In this document: one piece after another, positions 15,150 to 23,547 of the stretch
Layout: every line of letters begins with the position of its first letter
Position numbering within the stretch: position 1 is the stretch's first letter
DNA from: JBKHXU01 sp046565865
Lineage (GTDB): Bacteria > Pseudomonadota > Gammaproteobacteria > Acidiferrobacterales > Sulfurifustaceae
Reading direction: 5' to 3'
DNA length: 30,488 nucleotides
NCBI GenBank assembly: GCA_046565865.1
Contig: JBKHXU010000159.1
Span: 1 to 30,488 of the forward strand
Made by a program: the position numbers and the translations under genes
The notes under the pieces: model-generated
What the model was told of the DNA's origin: nothing
Databases searched by the model: none
Seen by the model: only the letters and a program-made list of their open reading frames with translations

Positions 15150-16571
15150 ATGAGTCGACCGCTGGAACAAGTGACCCCGGACTATAAAGTCGCCGACATC
15201 GGGCTCGCCGAATGGGGGCGCAAAGAGATATCGATCGCCGAAAGCGAGATGCCGGGTTTGATGGCGCTGCGCGAGGAGTACGGTGCGAAGCAGCCGCTCA
15301 AGGGCGCGCGCATTTCGGGATCGCTACACATGACGATCCAGACCGCGGTGCTAATCGAGACGCTTACCGCGTTGGGCGCCGAGGTGCGCTGGGCGTCGTG
15401 CAATATCTTTTCCACCCAAGACCACGCGGCGGCGGCGATCGCCGCGCGCGGGGTACCGGTATACGCCTGGAAGGGCGAGACGCTGGAGGAGTATTGGTGG
15501 TGCACGGAGCAAGCGCTCACCTGGCCTGACGGCAAGGGCCCGAACATGATCCTCGACGACGGTGGCGACGCCACCATGCTGGTGCACAAGGGCGCCGAGT
15601 TCGAGGCCGCGCGCGCCGTGCCGAACGCCGCGCCCGATGATCCCGAGGAGTGGGGCGTGTTTCTGGCTTTGGTAAAGAAGAGCATCGCCAAGTCGCCCGA
15701 TAAGTGGACGCGCATCGCCAAGGGCATTCGCGGCGTCACCGAAGAGACGACGACGGGCGTGCACCGGTTGTATCAAATGCAGCAGCAGGGCCAGTTGCTG
15801 TTCCCGGCGATGAACGTCAACGATTCGGTCACCAAGAGCAAGTTCGATAATCTTTATGGTTGCCGCGAGTCGCTCATCGACGGCATCAAGCGCGCCACCG
15901 ACGTCATGATCGCCGGCAAGATCTGCTGCGTCGCCGGCTACGGCGATGTCGGCAAGGGCTGCGCGCAGGCGTTCCGCGGCATGGGCGCCACCGTCTGGGT
16001 CACCGAGATCGATCCTATCAATGCGCTGCAGGCGGCGATGGAAGGCTATCGCGTCGTCACCATGGACGAGGCGTGCGACAAGGCCGACATTTTCGTGACG
16101 GCGACCGGCAACCTCGACGTCATCACTCACGATCACATGGCGCGCATGAAAAACGAGGCGATCGTTTGCAACATCGGTCACTTCGATTCCGAGATCGACA
16201 TCGCCTCGCTCGCCAAGTACAAGTGGGAAGAGATCAAGCCGCAGGTCGATCACGTCATCTTCCCGGACGGCAAGAAAATCATCGTGCTCGCCAAGGGACG
16301 GCTGGTGAATCTCGGCTGCGCCACCGGACACCCGAGCTTCGTCATGTCGGCGTCATTCACCAATCAGGTGATGGCGCAGATCGAGCTGTACACGCAACAC
16401 GCGCGCTACGAAAAGAAGGTGTACGTGCTGCCGAAGCAGCTCGATGAAAAGGTCGCGCGCCTGCATCTGTCCAAGATCGGCGCGCATCTGACGCGGCTGA
16501 CCGACAAGCAATCCAAATACATCGGCGTGCCGGTGGACGGCCCGTTCAAGGCCGATCACTACCGCTATTAG
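15150..16571 (+). CDS. ahcY: Adenosylhomocysteinase (SAH hydrolase)
   Basis: NAD-dependent enzyme that splits S-adenosylhomocysteine into adenosine and homocysteine, relieving inhibition of methyltransferases. 473 residues, the longer proteobacterial form. Substrate and NAD regions are typical: ARISGSLHMTIQTAVLIETL, CNIFSTQDHAAAAIA, the Rossmann loop VAGYGDVGKGCAQAFRGMG, and the C-terminal KxDHYRY end (FKADHYRY) that reaches the neighbouring subunit. The start ATG follows GAGGGAACGAGAACA. The 16-base gap after metK leaves no space for a SAH riboswitch, so control must act on the whole operon. Confidence 0.98.
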   Translation: MSRPLEQVTPDYKVADIGLAEWGRKEISIAESEMPGLMALREEYGAKQPLKGARISGSLHMTIQTAVLIETLTALGAEVRWASCNIFSTQDHAAAAIAARGVPVYAWKGETLEEYWWCTEQALTWPDGKGPNMILDDGGDATMLVHKGAEFEAARAVPNAAPDDPEEWGVFLALVKKSIAKSPDKWTRIAKGIRGVTEETTTGVHRLYQMQQQGQLLFPAMNVNDSVTKSKFDNLYGCRESLIDGIKRATDVMIAGKICCVAGYGDVGKGCAQAFRGMGATVWVTEIDPINALQAAMEGYRVVTMDEACDKADIFVTATGNLDVITHDHMARMKNEAIVCNIGHFDSEIDIASLAKYKWEEIKPQVDHVIFPDGKKIIVLAKGRLVNLGCATGHPSFVMSASFTNQVMAQIELYTQHARYEKKVYVLPKQLDEKVARLHLSKIGAHLTRLTDKQSKYIGVPVDGPFKADHYRY

Positions 16572-16598
16572 TCGAGCCGCCGCGGCCGCTTGCCGCCG

Positions 16599-17447
16599 AT
16601 GGAGTCGCAAAAAAAGTATTCGCGCGCGTTTAGCTTCGAGTTCTTTCCGCCGAAGACCGACGAGGCACGCGCCAAGTTGCGCGAGACGACGCGTCAGCTG
16701 GCGCAGCTCAAGCCTGCGTTCTTTTCCGTCACCTACGGCGCCGGCGGCAGCACCCGCGCCGGAACCTACGAAACCGTAGCGGAGATCAGGCGGCAGGGAC
16801 TCGCGGTGGCGCCGCATATCTCCTGCATCGGCGGGACGCGCGAAGGCATACGCGAACAGCTCGTCGCGTATCGCGCGCTCGGCATCGATCGCATCGTCGC
16901 GCTCGGCGGCGATACGCCGTCGGGAATGGCGGCCGGCGGCGAGTTCCGCTACGCCTATCAGCTGGTCGAGCTCATCCGCGCCGAGACCGGCGATCATTTC
17001 CACATCGAAGTCGCGGCATACCCGGAGACGCATCCGCGCAGCGATAGCCCGGCGGACGACCTGCGCTTTCTGAAACGCAAGTTTGACAGCGGTGCCGATT
17101 CGGCGCTGACGCAATATTTCTATAATCCCGATGCCTACTTTCGCATGGTCGATGATTGCGAGGCGCTGGGGATTCAAGCACCGATCGTGCCGGGCATCAT
17201 GCCGATCACGAACTACAAGCAACTGGCGCGTTTTTCCGAGATGTGCGGCGCCGAGATTCCGCGCTGGATCCGCAAGCGCTTGGAGTCATTCGGCGATGAC
17301 CTGGATTCGCTGCGCGCCTTCGGGCTCGATGTGACGACCGATCTGTGCGACCGCTTGCTCGCCGGCGGCGCCCCGGGGCTGCACTTCTATACACTGAACC
17401 GCGCCGGCGCCGCGTGCGTCATTTGGGAACGCCTCGGCTTGAGCTGA
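16599..17447 (+). CDS. metF: Methylenetetrahydrofolate reductase
   Basis: FAD-dependent reduction of 5,10-methylene-THF to 5-methyl-THF, which supplies the methyl group for remaking methionine. 282 residues. The active-site Glu is in FSFEFFPPKTDEAR; FSVTYGAGGSTRAGTYE, HISCIGGTREGI, IVALGGDTPSG (with the FAD-near Asp) and the IVPGIMPITNYKQL stretch are all family-typical. The frame opens at a TTG at 16590, but ATG 16599 (MESQKKYSRAF) is preferred. It lies 27 bases after ahcY and completes a metK-ahcY-metF methyl-cycle set. A methionine synthase is not in the window. Confidence 0.96.
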   Translation: MESQKKYSRAFSFEFFPPKTDEARAKLRETTRQLAQLKPAFFSVTYGAGGSTRAGTYETVAEIRRQGLAVAPHISCIGGTREGIREQLVAYRALGIDRIVALGGDTPSGMAAGGEFRYAYQLVELIRAETGDHFHIEVAAYPETHPRSDSPADDLRFLKRKFDSGADSALTQYFYNPDAYFRMVDDCEALGIQAPIVPGIMPITNYKQLARFSEMCGAEIPRWIRKRLESFGDDLDSLRAFGLDVTTDLCDRLLAGGAPGLHFYTLNRAGAACVIWERLGLS

Positions 17448-17468
17448 ACCACGCGCAAGGCGCGCGCG

Positions 17469-17474
17469 TATACT
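17469..17474 (+). promoter_or_regulatory. Possible -10 element just before pip
   Basis: TATACT, one base from the consensus -10, lies 8 bases before the pip start codon. There is no good -35 at normal spacing (TTGAGC is 24 bases upstream). If used, the transcript would have almost no leader. Confidence 0.25.
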
Positions 17475-17482
17475 CGGGCTGC

Positions 17483-18439
17483 ATGCAACCGACCTATCCC
17501 GCGATCGAACCGTACCGCACGCACCGCTTGCCGGTGGACCCGCCGCATGTGTTGTACATCGAAGAGTGCGGCAACCCCACCGGCATACCGGTGTTGTTTC
17601 TTCATGGCGGTCCGGGCGCGGGTTGCGAACCGTATCACCGGCGCTTGTTCGATCCCGCGGCGTATCGCATCGTGCTGTTCGACCAGCGCGGGGCCGGGCG
17701 CTCGACGCCGCACGCGGCGCTCGAACACAACACGACCTGGGACTTGGTCGCCGACATCGAGCGCATCCGCACGCTGCTCGGTGTCGACCGCTGGCTGCTG
17801 TTCGGCGGCTCGTGGGGTTCGACGCTGGCGCTGGCTTACGCCGAGCGCCATCCGGAGCGCGTGCATGGACTCGTATTGCGCGGAATTTTTCTGTGCCGGC
17901 CGTGGGAAATCCGTTGGTTCTATCAAGAGGGTGCCAATCGCGTGTTCCCGGACTACTGGGAAGAATTCATCGCACCGATTCCCCATCCCGAGCGCGATGA
18001 TTTGCTTCGCGCGCACTACCGGCGGCTGACCGGGACCGACGAAACGGCGCGCATGGAATGTGCGCGGGCGTGGTCGGTATGGGAGGGGCGCACCGCAACG
18101 CTGCGGCCGAACCAGGCGGTGGTGGATTTTTTTGCATCGCCGCATACGGCGCTGTCCCTGGCGCGCATCGAGTGTCATTACTTCGCGCACGACACGTTCC
18201 TCAAACCGAACCAGCTACTCGCTGATGCCACGCGGTTACGCGACATCCCTGGCATCATCGTGCACGGCCGCTACGACATCGTATGTCCGCTGGCAAACGC
18301 GTGGGATCTGCACCGCGCATGGCCGAGCGCCACGCTCGAGGTGGTCGCCGACGCCGGGCACTCAGCGGCCGAACCCGGCATCGCCGCCGCGCTGGTGCGC
18401 GCGACCGATACGATGCGCGATCGTCTCGCGCCGCGCTGA
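17483..18439 (+). CDS. pip: Proline iminopeptidase
   Basis: Alpha/beta hydrolase of family S33 that removes N-terminal proline from peptides. 318 residues, usual length. Motifs in order: oxyanion strand LFLHGGPGAGCEP, VLFDQRGAGRSTPH, nucleophile Ser in LFGGSWGSTLALAYA, catalytic Asp in VHGRYDIVCP, and His in ADAGHSAAEPG. The open frame begins earlier inside metF, but MQPTYPAIEPYRTHRL at 17483 is the family start. It lies 35 bases after metF, and its TGA overlaps the apaH ATG by one base (TGATG), a sign of coupled translation. Confidence 0.95.
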   Translation: MQPTYPAIEPYRTHRLPVDPPHVLYIEECGNPTGIPVLFLHGGPGAGCEPYHRRLFDPAAYRIVLFDQRGAGRSTPHAALEHNTTWDLVADIERIRTLLGVDRWLLFGGSWGSTLALAYAERHPERVHGLVLRGIFLCRPWEIRWFYQEGANRVFPDYWEEFIAPIPHPERDDLLRAHYRRLTGTDETARMECARAWSVWEGRTATLRPNQAVVDFFASPHTALSLARIECHYFAHDTFLKPNQLLADATRLRDIPGIIVHGRYDIVCPLANAWDLHRAWPSATLEVVADAGHSAAEPGIAAALVRATDTMRDRLAPR

Positions 18440-19272
18440 TGGCGCTTTACGCGATCGGCGACGTGCAAGGCCAGTTCGACGCGCTGCAGGCGCTGTTGGC
18501 CAAGCTGCGGTTCGATCCGCGGTACGACGAGCTCTGGTTTACCGGCGACCTCGTGAACCGCGGGCCGCGCTCGCTCGAGGTGTTGCGCTTCGTTGCCGGT
18601 CTTGGTGCGCGTGCGGTCACCGTGCTCGGCAATCACGACCTGCATCTGCTGGCCGTCGCCAACGGTGCGCGGCCGATCGCACGGCGCGACACGCTGGCGC
18701 CGATCCTGGGCGCGGCCGATCGCGAGCCGCTGCTCGATTGGTTGCGTCGTCGACCGTTGTTGCATGTTGATACCGCGCGCGGCTGGGCGCTGGTGCATGC
18801 CGGATTGGTGCCGCAGTGGGGCATCGGCAACGCGCGTGCGCTCGCGGCCGAGGTGGAGGCGGTGCTATCCAGTCCACGGCACATCGAGCTGTATGCGCGC
18901 ATGTACGGGGATGTGCCGGATCGCTGGGACGACACGCTTGAAGGCTATGACCGACTGCGCTTTATCGTTAACGTCTGCACCCGGCTACGCTATAGCGACC
19001 CATTGGGGCGTATCAATCTCGTGCACAAGGGTGCGCCCGGGACCCAACGCGAGCCGTGGGTTCCTTGGTTCAAGCTGCCGGGGCGCCTTAGCCGCTCGAC
19101 GCGCATCGTCTTCGGCCATTGGTCGACCCTCGGACTGTATTCGGGAGATAACGTGCTCGGTCTCGACAGCGGATGCGTGTGGGGTGCTACGTTGACCGCG
19201 GCGCGCCTGGATGTCGATCCGCCCGCGTTCGTTACCGTCCCGTGCGAGCAGGGACAGCCTGTCGGTTCCTAG
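18439..19272 (+). CDS. apaH: Diadenosine tetraphosphatase, symmetrical
   Basis: Calcineurin-type phosphoesterase that cuts Ap4A into two ADP and can also remove Np4 caps from RNA. 277 residues, normal. The metal-binding motifs are all present: YAIGDVQGQFD, FTGDLVNRGPRS, VLGNHDLHLLA and ALVHAGLVPQW, plus the later IVFGHWSTLGLY His motif. The start is set by the one-base overlap with pip. apaG follows 21 bases later. In E. coli the two genes are also neighbours, there as apaG-apaH in a ksgA operon; here the order is reversed and ksgA is absent. Confidence 0.97.
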   Translation: MALYAIGDVQGQFDALQALLAKLRFDPRYDELWFTGDLVNRGPRSLEVLRFVAGLGARAVTVLGNHDLHLLAVANGARPIARRDTLAPILGAADREPLLDWLRRRPLLHVDTARGWALVHAGLVPQWGIGNARALAAEVEAVLSSPRHIELYARMYGDVPDRWDDTLEGYDRLRFIVNVCTRLRYSDPLGRINLVHKGAPGTQREPWVPWFKLPGRLSRSTRIVFGHWSTLGLYSGDNVLGLDSGCVWGATLTAARLDVDPPAFVTVPCEQGQPVGS

Positions 19273-19293
19273 GGTGCAAATTTACAGACGGCC

Positions 19294-19704
19294 ATGCACA
19301 ATACAAAAGAGAGCGTTTACCCGATGACTTCCGACAAACATCACATCGAGATCGTGGTGCGAACTGCGTACATACCGGCGCAGTCGGCGCCGGAGAACAA
19401 CCGTTACGTGTTCGCGTATACCATAACGATCACCAACTCCGGATCCATCCCCGCCAAGTTACTCACGCGCCATTGGGTGATCACCGACGCCAATGAGAAA
19501 ACGCAGGAAGTGCGCGGCGAGGGCGTCGTGGGCGAGCAACCATACTTGGCCCCGGGGACGAGCTTCGAATATACCAGTGGGACGATTTTGGAAACGCCGG
19601 TTGGGGTAATGCGCGGCAGCTACCAAATGGTGGCCGATGACGGCACGCGCTTCGACGCACAGATCCCGGCGTTCACCCTGAGCGTGCCGCGCACGCTGCA
19701 CTAG
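19294..19704 (+). CDS. apaG: ApaG protein
   Basis: Small immunoglobulin-like beta-sandwich protein of unknown exact role, often found beside apaH. Up to 136 residues. RYVFAYTITITNSGSIPAKLL, RHWVITDANEKTQEVRGEGV, VGEQPYLAPGTSFEYTSGT and ETPVGVMRGSYQM match the family throughout. Two starts are possible: ATG 19294 or ATG 19324 (MTSDKHHIEIVV). The second has AGAGAG upstream and gives the more usual N terminus. It is convergent with gyrB, with only three bases between their stop codons. Confidence 0.95.
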   Translation: MHNTKESVYPMTSDKHHIEIVVRTAYIPAQSAPENNRYVFAYTITITNSGSIPAKLLTRHWVITDANEKTQEVRGEGVVGEQPYLAPGTSFEYTSGTILETPVGVMRGSYQMVADDGTRFDAQIPAFTLSVPRTLH

Positions 19705-19707
19705 AAA

Positions 19708-22134
19708 CTAGATATCCAGGTTGCTCACGAGCAGCGCGTTCTTCTCGATGAACTCGCGCCGCGGTTCGACCTGATCCCCCATTAGGGTGCTGAAGACCTC
19801 GCCGGCCGCGACGTCGTCGTCCGCATTGACGCGCAGCAGACGGCGCACCGCCGGGTCCATGGTCGTCTCCCAAAGCTGTTCCGGGTTCATCTCGCCGAGA
19901 CCCTTGTAGCGTTGAATGCTTTGGCCGCGACGTGCCTCGGCAAGCAACCAGTCCAGCGCTGCATCAAAACCCGCGACACGCTCGGAACGCTCTCCTCGGT
20001 GAACCGTGGCGCCGCCTTCCAACAATTTCCCCAGGCGCTCGTAGAGTGAGCGCATACTCATGTACTCAGCCGATGCAAAAAACTCGATGTCGATGCGTGC
20101 GTGGGTCGTCGTGCCATGCTCGGTACGCGCGACATGAAGCTCGTGCAATTGATCGCGCGGACTGGCGGCTACGCTAACCACGTACGCCGCGCCGCTGGTG
20201 GTGTCGACGAGGCGCGCCTGCAACTCGCCGGCGAGCGTCTGTGTCGCGGTCTTGTCTTTGAGCAATGCGGCGTTAACCGTGCGAAGGTAGCCCAATTTTT
20301 GAATGACGCGCAGGTCATAGCGCCGAGACAGGCGCTTGAGTGACGACTGCACGGACAGATACTCGCGGCACAAGACCCCAAGCTCATTACCACTTAGCGC
20401 CTCGCCGTTCGCCAGTCTCAAGCTGGCGCCGTCGAGCGCAGTTTCGAGCAGGTAGTTCTGAAGTTCCGCGTCGTCTTTGATGTAGCGCTCTTGTTTGCCC
20501 TGCTTCACTTTGTAGAGCGGCGGCTGGGCGATATAGACATGGCCGCGACTGATCAGGGCACCCATCTGGCGATAGAAGAACGTCAGCAATAGTGTACGAA
20601 TATGCGCGCCGTCGACGTCGGCGTCGGTCATGATGATCACGCGATGATATCGTAACTTACTGATATCAAACTCGTTTTCGCCTATTCCCGTTCCGAGCGC
20701 GGTGATCAACGTAGCAACTTCGGCGGACGACAACATGCGATCAAAGCGCGCTCGCTCCACGTTCAAAATTTTGCCTTTGAGTGGCAGCACGGCCTGGAAT
20801 TTACGGTCGCGCGCCTGCTTGGCGGAACCACCGGCCGAATCGCCCTCGACAATGTAAAGCTCGCACAATGCCGGGTCACGTTCCTGGCAGTCGGCCAATT
20901 TGCCGGGCAGGCCCGCGAGATCCAGCGCCCCCTTGCGCCGCGTCATCTCGCGCGCCTTGCGCGCGGCTTCGCGCGCCCGCGCGGCTTCGATGATCTTGCT
21001 GGCGATCGCGCGCGCGTCTTGTGGGTTCTCGAGCAGGAATTCCTCGAGCTTCTCGTTGACGACCGATTCCACAACGCCCTTGACTTCCGACGAAACAAGC
21101 TTGTCTTTCGTCTGCGAGGAGAACTTGGGATCCGGTACCTTAACCGACAGCACTGCCGTCAACCCTTCGCGTGCGTCATCGCCGGTCGTGACGACCTTTT
21201 CCTTTTTGCCGAGGCCGGTGGTCTCGATGTAATGGTTAAGCGTGCGCGTCATGGCCGCGCGCAAGCCGGCGATATGGGTACCACCATCGCGCTGCGGGAT
21301 GTTGTTGGTGTAGCAGTAGATATTCTCCTGATAGGAGTCGTTCCACTGCATACATAACTCGACAACAATCTTGCCGCGTTCGGCCGAGATGTAGATTGGC
21401 TTGGGATGCAACACGGTTTTGCTTCGATTTAAATGCTCGACGAACGCGGCGATGCCGCCGCGATACTCGAACACGTCTTCCTTGGCGGTGCGCTCGTCCC
21501 GAAGCGTGATGCGAATACCGGGATTGAGGAAGGACAGTTCGCGTAGCCGCTTCGCAAGCACATCGTATTGGAAGACCGTATTGGTAAAAATCGACGCGCT
21601 GGGCTGGAAATGTACCTCGGTACCTGTCTCGGATGTTTGACCGATCACAGCTAGCGGCGCTTCCGGCTCGCCGAGCCGATACCGCTGGCGGTGCACTTTA
21701 CCTTCGCGCCGAATCGTGAGATCCAGCGTCTCGGATAGCGCGTTCACCACAGAAATACCCACGCCATGCAGTCCGCCGGAAACCTTGTACGAGTTCTGGT
21801 CGAATTTTCCGCCGGCGTGGAGCACGGTCATGATGACTTCCGCCGCCGACCGGCCCTCCTCGGGAATTATCCCGGTAGGGATTCCACGCCCGTTATCGGC
21901 AACGGTGATCGAGTCGTCGCTGTGGATAATGACTTTGATATCAGTACAAAAGCCGGCGAGTGCTTCATCGATGGAGTTATCGACTGCCTCAAAAACCATG
22001 TGGTGTAACCCGGTCCCGTCGTCGGTATCACCGATGTACATACCGGGACGTTTACGTACCGCCTCCAGGCCCTTTAGCACCTGAATGCTGGAGGAGTCGT
22101 AGGCTGCGGGTTGGGGGGTTGGTTTAGAAGTCAT
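19708..22134 (-). CDS. gyrB: DNA gyrase subunit B
   Basis: ATPase subunit of gyrase, which introduces negative supercoils with GyrA. 808 residues, almost the E. coli length. It has the GHKL ATPase domain (LEAVRKRPGMYIGDTDDGTG, FEAVDNSIDEALAG, VADNGRGIPTG, GGLHGVGISVVNAL), the transducer domain, and the Toprim domain with YIVEGDSAGGSAKQARDR, LPLKGKILNVE and MTDADVDGAHIRTLL. It ends with the GyrA-interacting QRYKGLGEMNPEQLWETTMDP. It follows dnaN with a 77-base gap that contains two parS-like sites and no recF. AAGG precedes the ATG closely. Confidence 0.99.
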   Translation of the reverse strand: MTSKPTPQPAAYDSSSIQVLKGLEAVRKRPGMYIGDTDDGTGLHHMVFEAVDNSIDEALAGFCTDIKVIIHSDDSITVADNGRGIPTGIIPEEGRSAAEVIMTVLHAGGKFDQNSYKVSGGLHGVGISVVNALSETLDLTIRREGKVHRQRYRLGEPEAPLAVIGQTSETGTEVHFQPSASIFTNTVFQYDVLAKRLRELSFLNPGIRITLRDERTAKEDVFEYRGGIAAFVEHLNRSKTVLHPKPIYISAERGKIVVELCMQWNDSYQENIYCYTNNIPQRDGGTHIAGLRAAMTRTLNHYIETTGLGKKEKVVTTGDDAREGLTAVLSVKVPDPKFSSQTKDKLVSSEVKGVVESVVNEKLEEFLLENPQDARAIASKIIEAARAREAARKAREMTRRKGALDLAGLPGKLADCQERDPALCELYIVEGDSAGGSAKQARDRKFQAVLPLKGKILNVERARFDRMLSSAEVATLITALGTGIGENEFDISKLRYHRVIIMTDADVDGAHIRTLLLTFFYRQMGALISRGHVYIAQPPLYKVKQGKQERYIKDDAELQNYLLETALDGASLRLANGEALSGNELGVLCREYLSVQSSLKRLSRRYDLRVIQKLGYLRTVNAALLKDKTATQTLAGELQARLVDTTSGAAYVVSVAASPRDQLHELHVARTEHGTTTHARIDIEFFASAEYMSMRSLYERLGKLLEGGATVHRGERSERVAGFDAALDWLLAEARRGQSIQRYKGLGEMNPEQLWETTMDPAVRRLLRVNADDDVAAGEVFSTLMGDQVEPRREFIEKNALLVSNLDI

Positions 22135-22160
22135 TGCCTTATCCGTCGCTGATAATCGTC

Positions 22161-22176
22161 TGTTCCACGTGGAACT
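22161..22176 (+). promoter_or_regulatory. parS-like ParB binding site 1
   Basis: TGTTCCACGTGGAACT is a near-perfect 16-base palindrome that matches the chromosomal parS consensus TGTTCCACGTGGAACA/C of Pseudomonas-type ParB at 15 of 16 positions. ParB loads here and organises the origin region for segregation. It lies in the dnaN-gyrB gap, about 1.3 kb from the probable oriC, where parS is expected. Confidence 0.85.
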
Positions 22177-22185
22177 GTTAGAAGT

Positions 22186-22201
22186 GGCTCCACGTGGAAC
22201 A
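22186..22201 (-). promoter_or_regulatory. parS-like ParB binding site 2
   Basis: On the minus strand this reads TGTTCCACGTGGAGCC, which differs from the Pseudomonas-type parS consensus by one base (G for A in the right arm). Its centre is 25 bases from the centre of site 1, so the two sites lie in tandem. Confidence 0.75.
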
Positions 22202-22211
22202 ATAACCTGCC

Positions 22212-23309
22212 CTATAGCCGCATTGGCATAATGATGTATCGGGTCGTATCGTCATTTGGGGCCCACAACACACAGCTACTATTGGCGTCATTGAGGCCCA
22301 GTTGGATCCTGTCCGAAGTGACGGCGTTAACCGCCTCCATTAAATAATTAACATTGAACCCAATTTCGAGACCCTCGCCGCGGTAGTCAGCGTCCATTTC
22401 CTCCACAGCCTCTTCTTGTTCCGGGTTGTGTGCGCTCACACTCAAAGTTCCACTATCGAGATTTAGTCGAACCCCCCGATACTTTTCGTTTGAAAGGATA
22501 GCGACTCGACCAAGCGCCTCTCGAAACACCATACGATCAAGTCCAACCGTCTTGCTTAGGCTCGCTGGTACGACCTTGGTGTAGTCGGGAAAGCGTCCAT
22601 CAATCAACTTGGTAGTGAATATGACGCCGCCGTTGGTGCGCAACCGCAGGTGGTTTGGTGCAAGTTGCACTTCAACCACCTCATCGCTCATGTCCAACAA
22701 GCGCGCCATTTCGTGGATGCCTTTACGCGGTACAACGATCTGGCGAGCACCGATGGCGCTGGCTGCATCGGTTTCGCTTATCGCCATCCGGTGGCCATCG
22801 GTAGCGACAGCACGGGTTACTGTCGTTCCAAATTCCAGACACAGGCCATTTAAATAATAACGGACGTCCTGCTGCGCCATACAAAACTGTGTGCGCTCAA
22901 ACAACGTTTTCAGAACGACCTGTTTCGCAGTGAGCGCTAACTCCCAAGCCGTCGTGTCGATCACCGGAAAATCCTTCGCCGCCAGGGTCTGCAACGTAAA
23001 GCGGCTCTTGCCGGCCTTGAGCAAGATCCTCTCGCCTTGCTTGGCAAGCGTTATGCTGCTGCCCTCGGGCAGCGCCCGGCAAATATCAAAAAGCTTTCGT
23101 GCCGGCACGGTGAACTCGGCCTCGCCGTCCCCCACCGCGACATCCGCGCTCATCTCAATCTCAAGATCGGTACCTGTAAGCGTCAGTCGTCCACCGGCTT
23201 GGCGCACCTTGATAAAGGACAGAATCGGCAATGTCTGCCGTCGCTCCACTACACCCGCCACCAAGCTAACGGGCTTCAGTAACTCATCGCGCGGTATTGT
23301 GATCTGCAT
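22212..23309 (-). CDS. dnaN: DNA polymerase III beta sliding clamp
   Basis: Ring-shaped processivity clamp for the replicative polymerase. 365 residues, one residue from the E. coli length. Three repeated clamp folds are visible: MQITIPRDELLKPVSLVAGVVERR; TVTRAVATDGHRMAISETD with DGRFPDYTKVVP; and GLEIGFNVNYLMEAVNAV to the conserved C-terminal end YIIMPMRL, part of the client-binding pocket. It is preceded by the 238-base dnaA-dnaN gap that is the likely oriC. Its codon use looks less GC-biased than the flanking genes, as in dnaA. Confidence 0.99.
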   Translation of the reverse strand: MQITIPRDELLKPVSLVAGVVERRQTLPILSFIKVRQAGGRLTLTGTDLEIEMSADVAVGDGEAEFTVPARKLFDICRALPEGSSITLAKQGERILLKAGKSRFTLQTLAAKDFPVIDTTAWELALTAKQVVLKTLFERTQFCMAQQDVRYYLNGLCLEFGTTVTRAVATDGHRMAISETDAASAIGARQIVVPRKGIHEMARLLDMSDEVVEVQLAPNHLRLRTNGGVIFTTKLIDGRFPDYTKVVPASLSKTVGLDRMVFREALGRVAILSNEKYRGVRLNLDSGTLSVSAHNPEQEEAVEEMDADYRGEGLEIGFNVNYLMEAVNAVTSDRIQLGLNDANSSCVLWAPNDDTTRYIIMPMRL

Positions 23310-23547
23310 CTTGGTTTAAGTTCGTTAAAAGAAATAGTTTGTAGTTTATGGTAATGACTATTAGGGGCAGCCTTTGTTGTGGATAGTGAAACTCTACTTT
23401 GGCTTTTCCGTATCGCCAGTCACCGTAAACTCTGTGCACAAAGGCTGGCAGCCTTGTGGACAGCGGTCGGATAACCCCGCGTACGCGAACGTGCGAAACC
23501 TTGTCCCCAAGACGCGCTCCCTTATCCCCACCTTACCCACAGGCTAG
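23310..23547. other. Probable replication origin (oriC) between dnaA and dnaN
   Basis: This 238-base gap has no gene. Its dnaN side (about 23310-23365) is AT-rich, like a DNA unwinding element. The rest holds a cluster of DnaA-box-like 9-mers against TTATNCACA. Single-mismatch copies are TTATCCCCA (23522-23530), TTACCCACA (23533-23541) and CTATCCACA on the minus strand (23378-23386). Looser two-mismatch copies lie at 23433-23441, 23455-23463 and 23501-23509. Position between dnaA and dnaN, flanking parS sites and diverging gene direction nearby support an origin. A role only in dnaN expression cannot be excluded. Confidence 0.7.

Noticed and set aside
15351..16331. 326-codon minus-strand frame inside ahcY
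   Set aside because: Antisense shadow of a highly conserved gene; the translation resembles no protein family.
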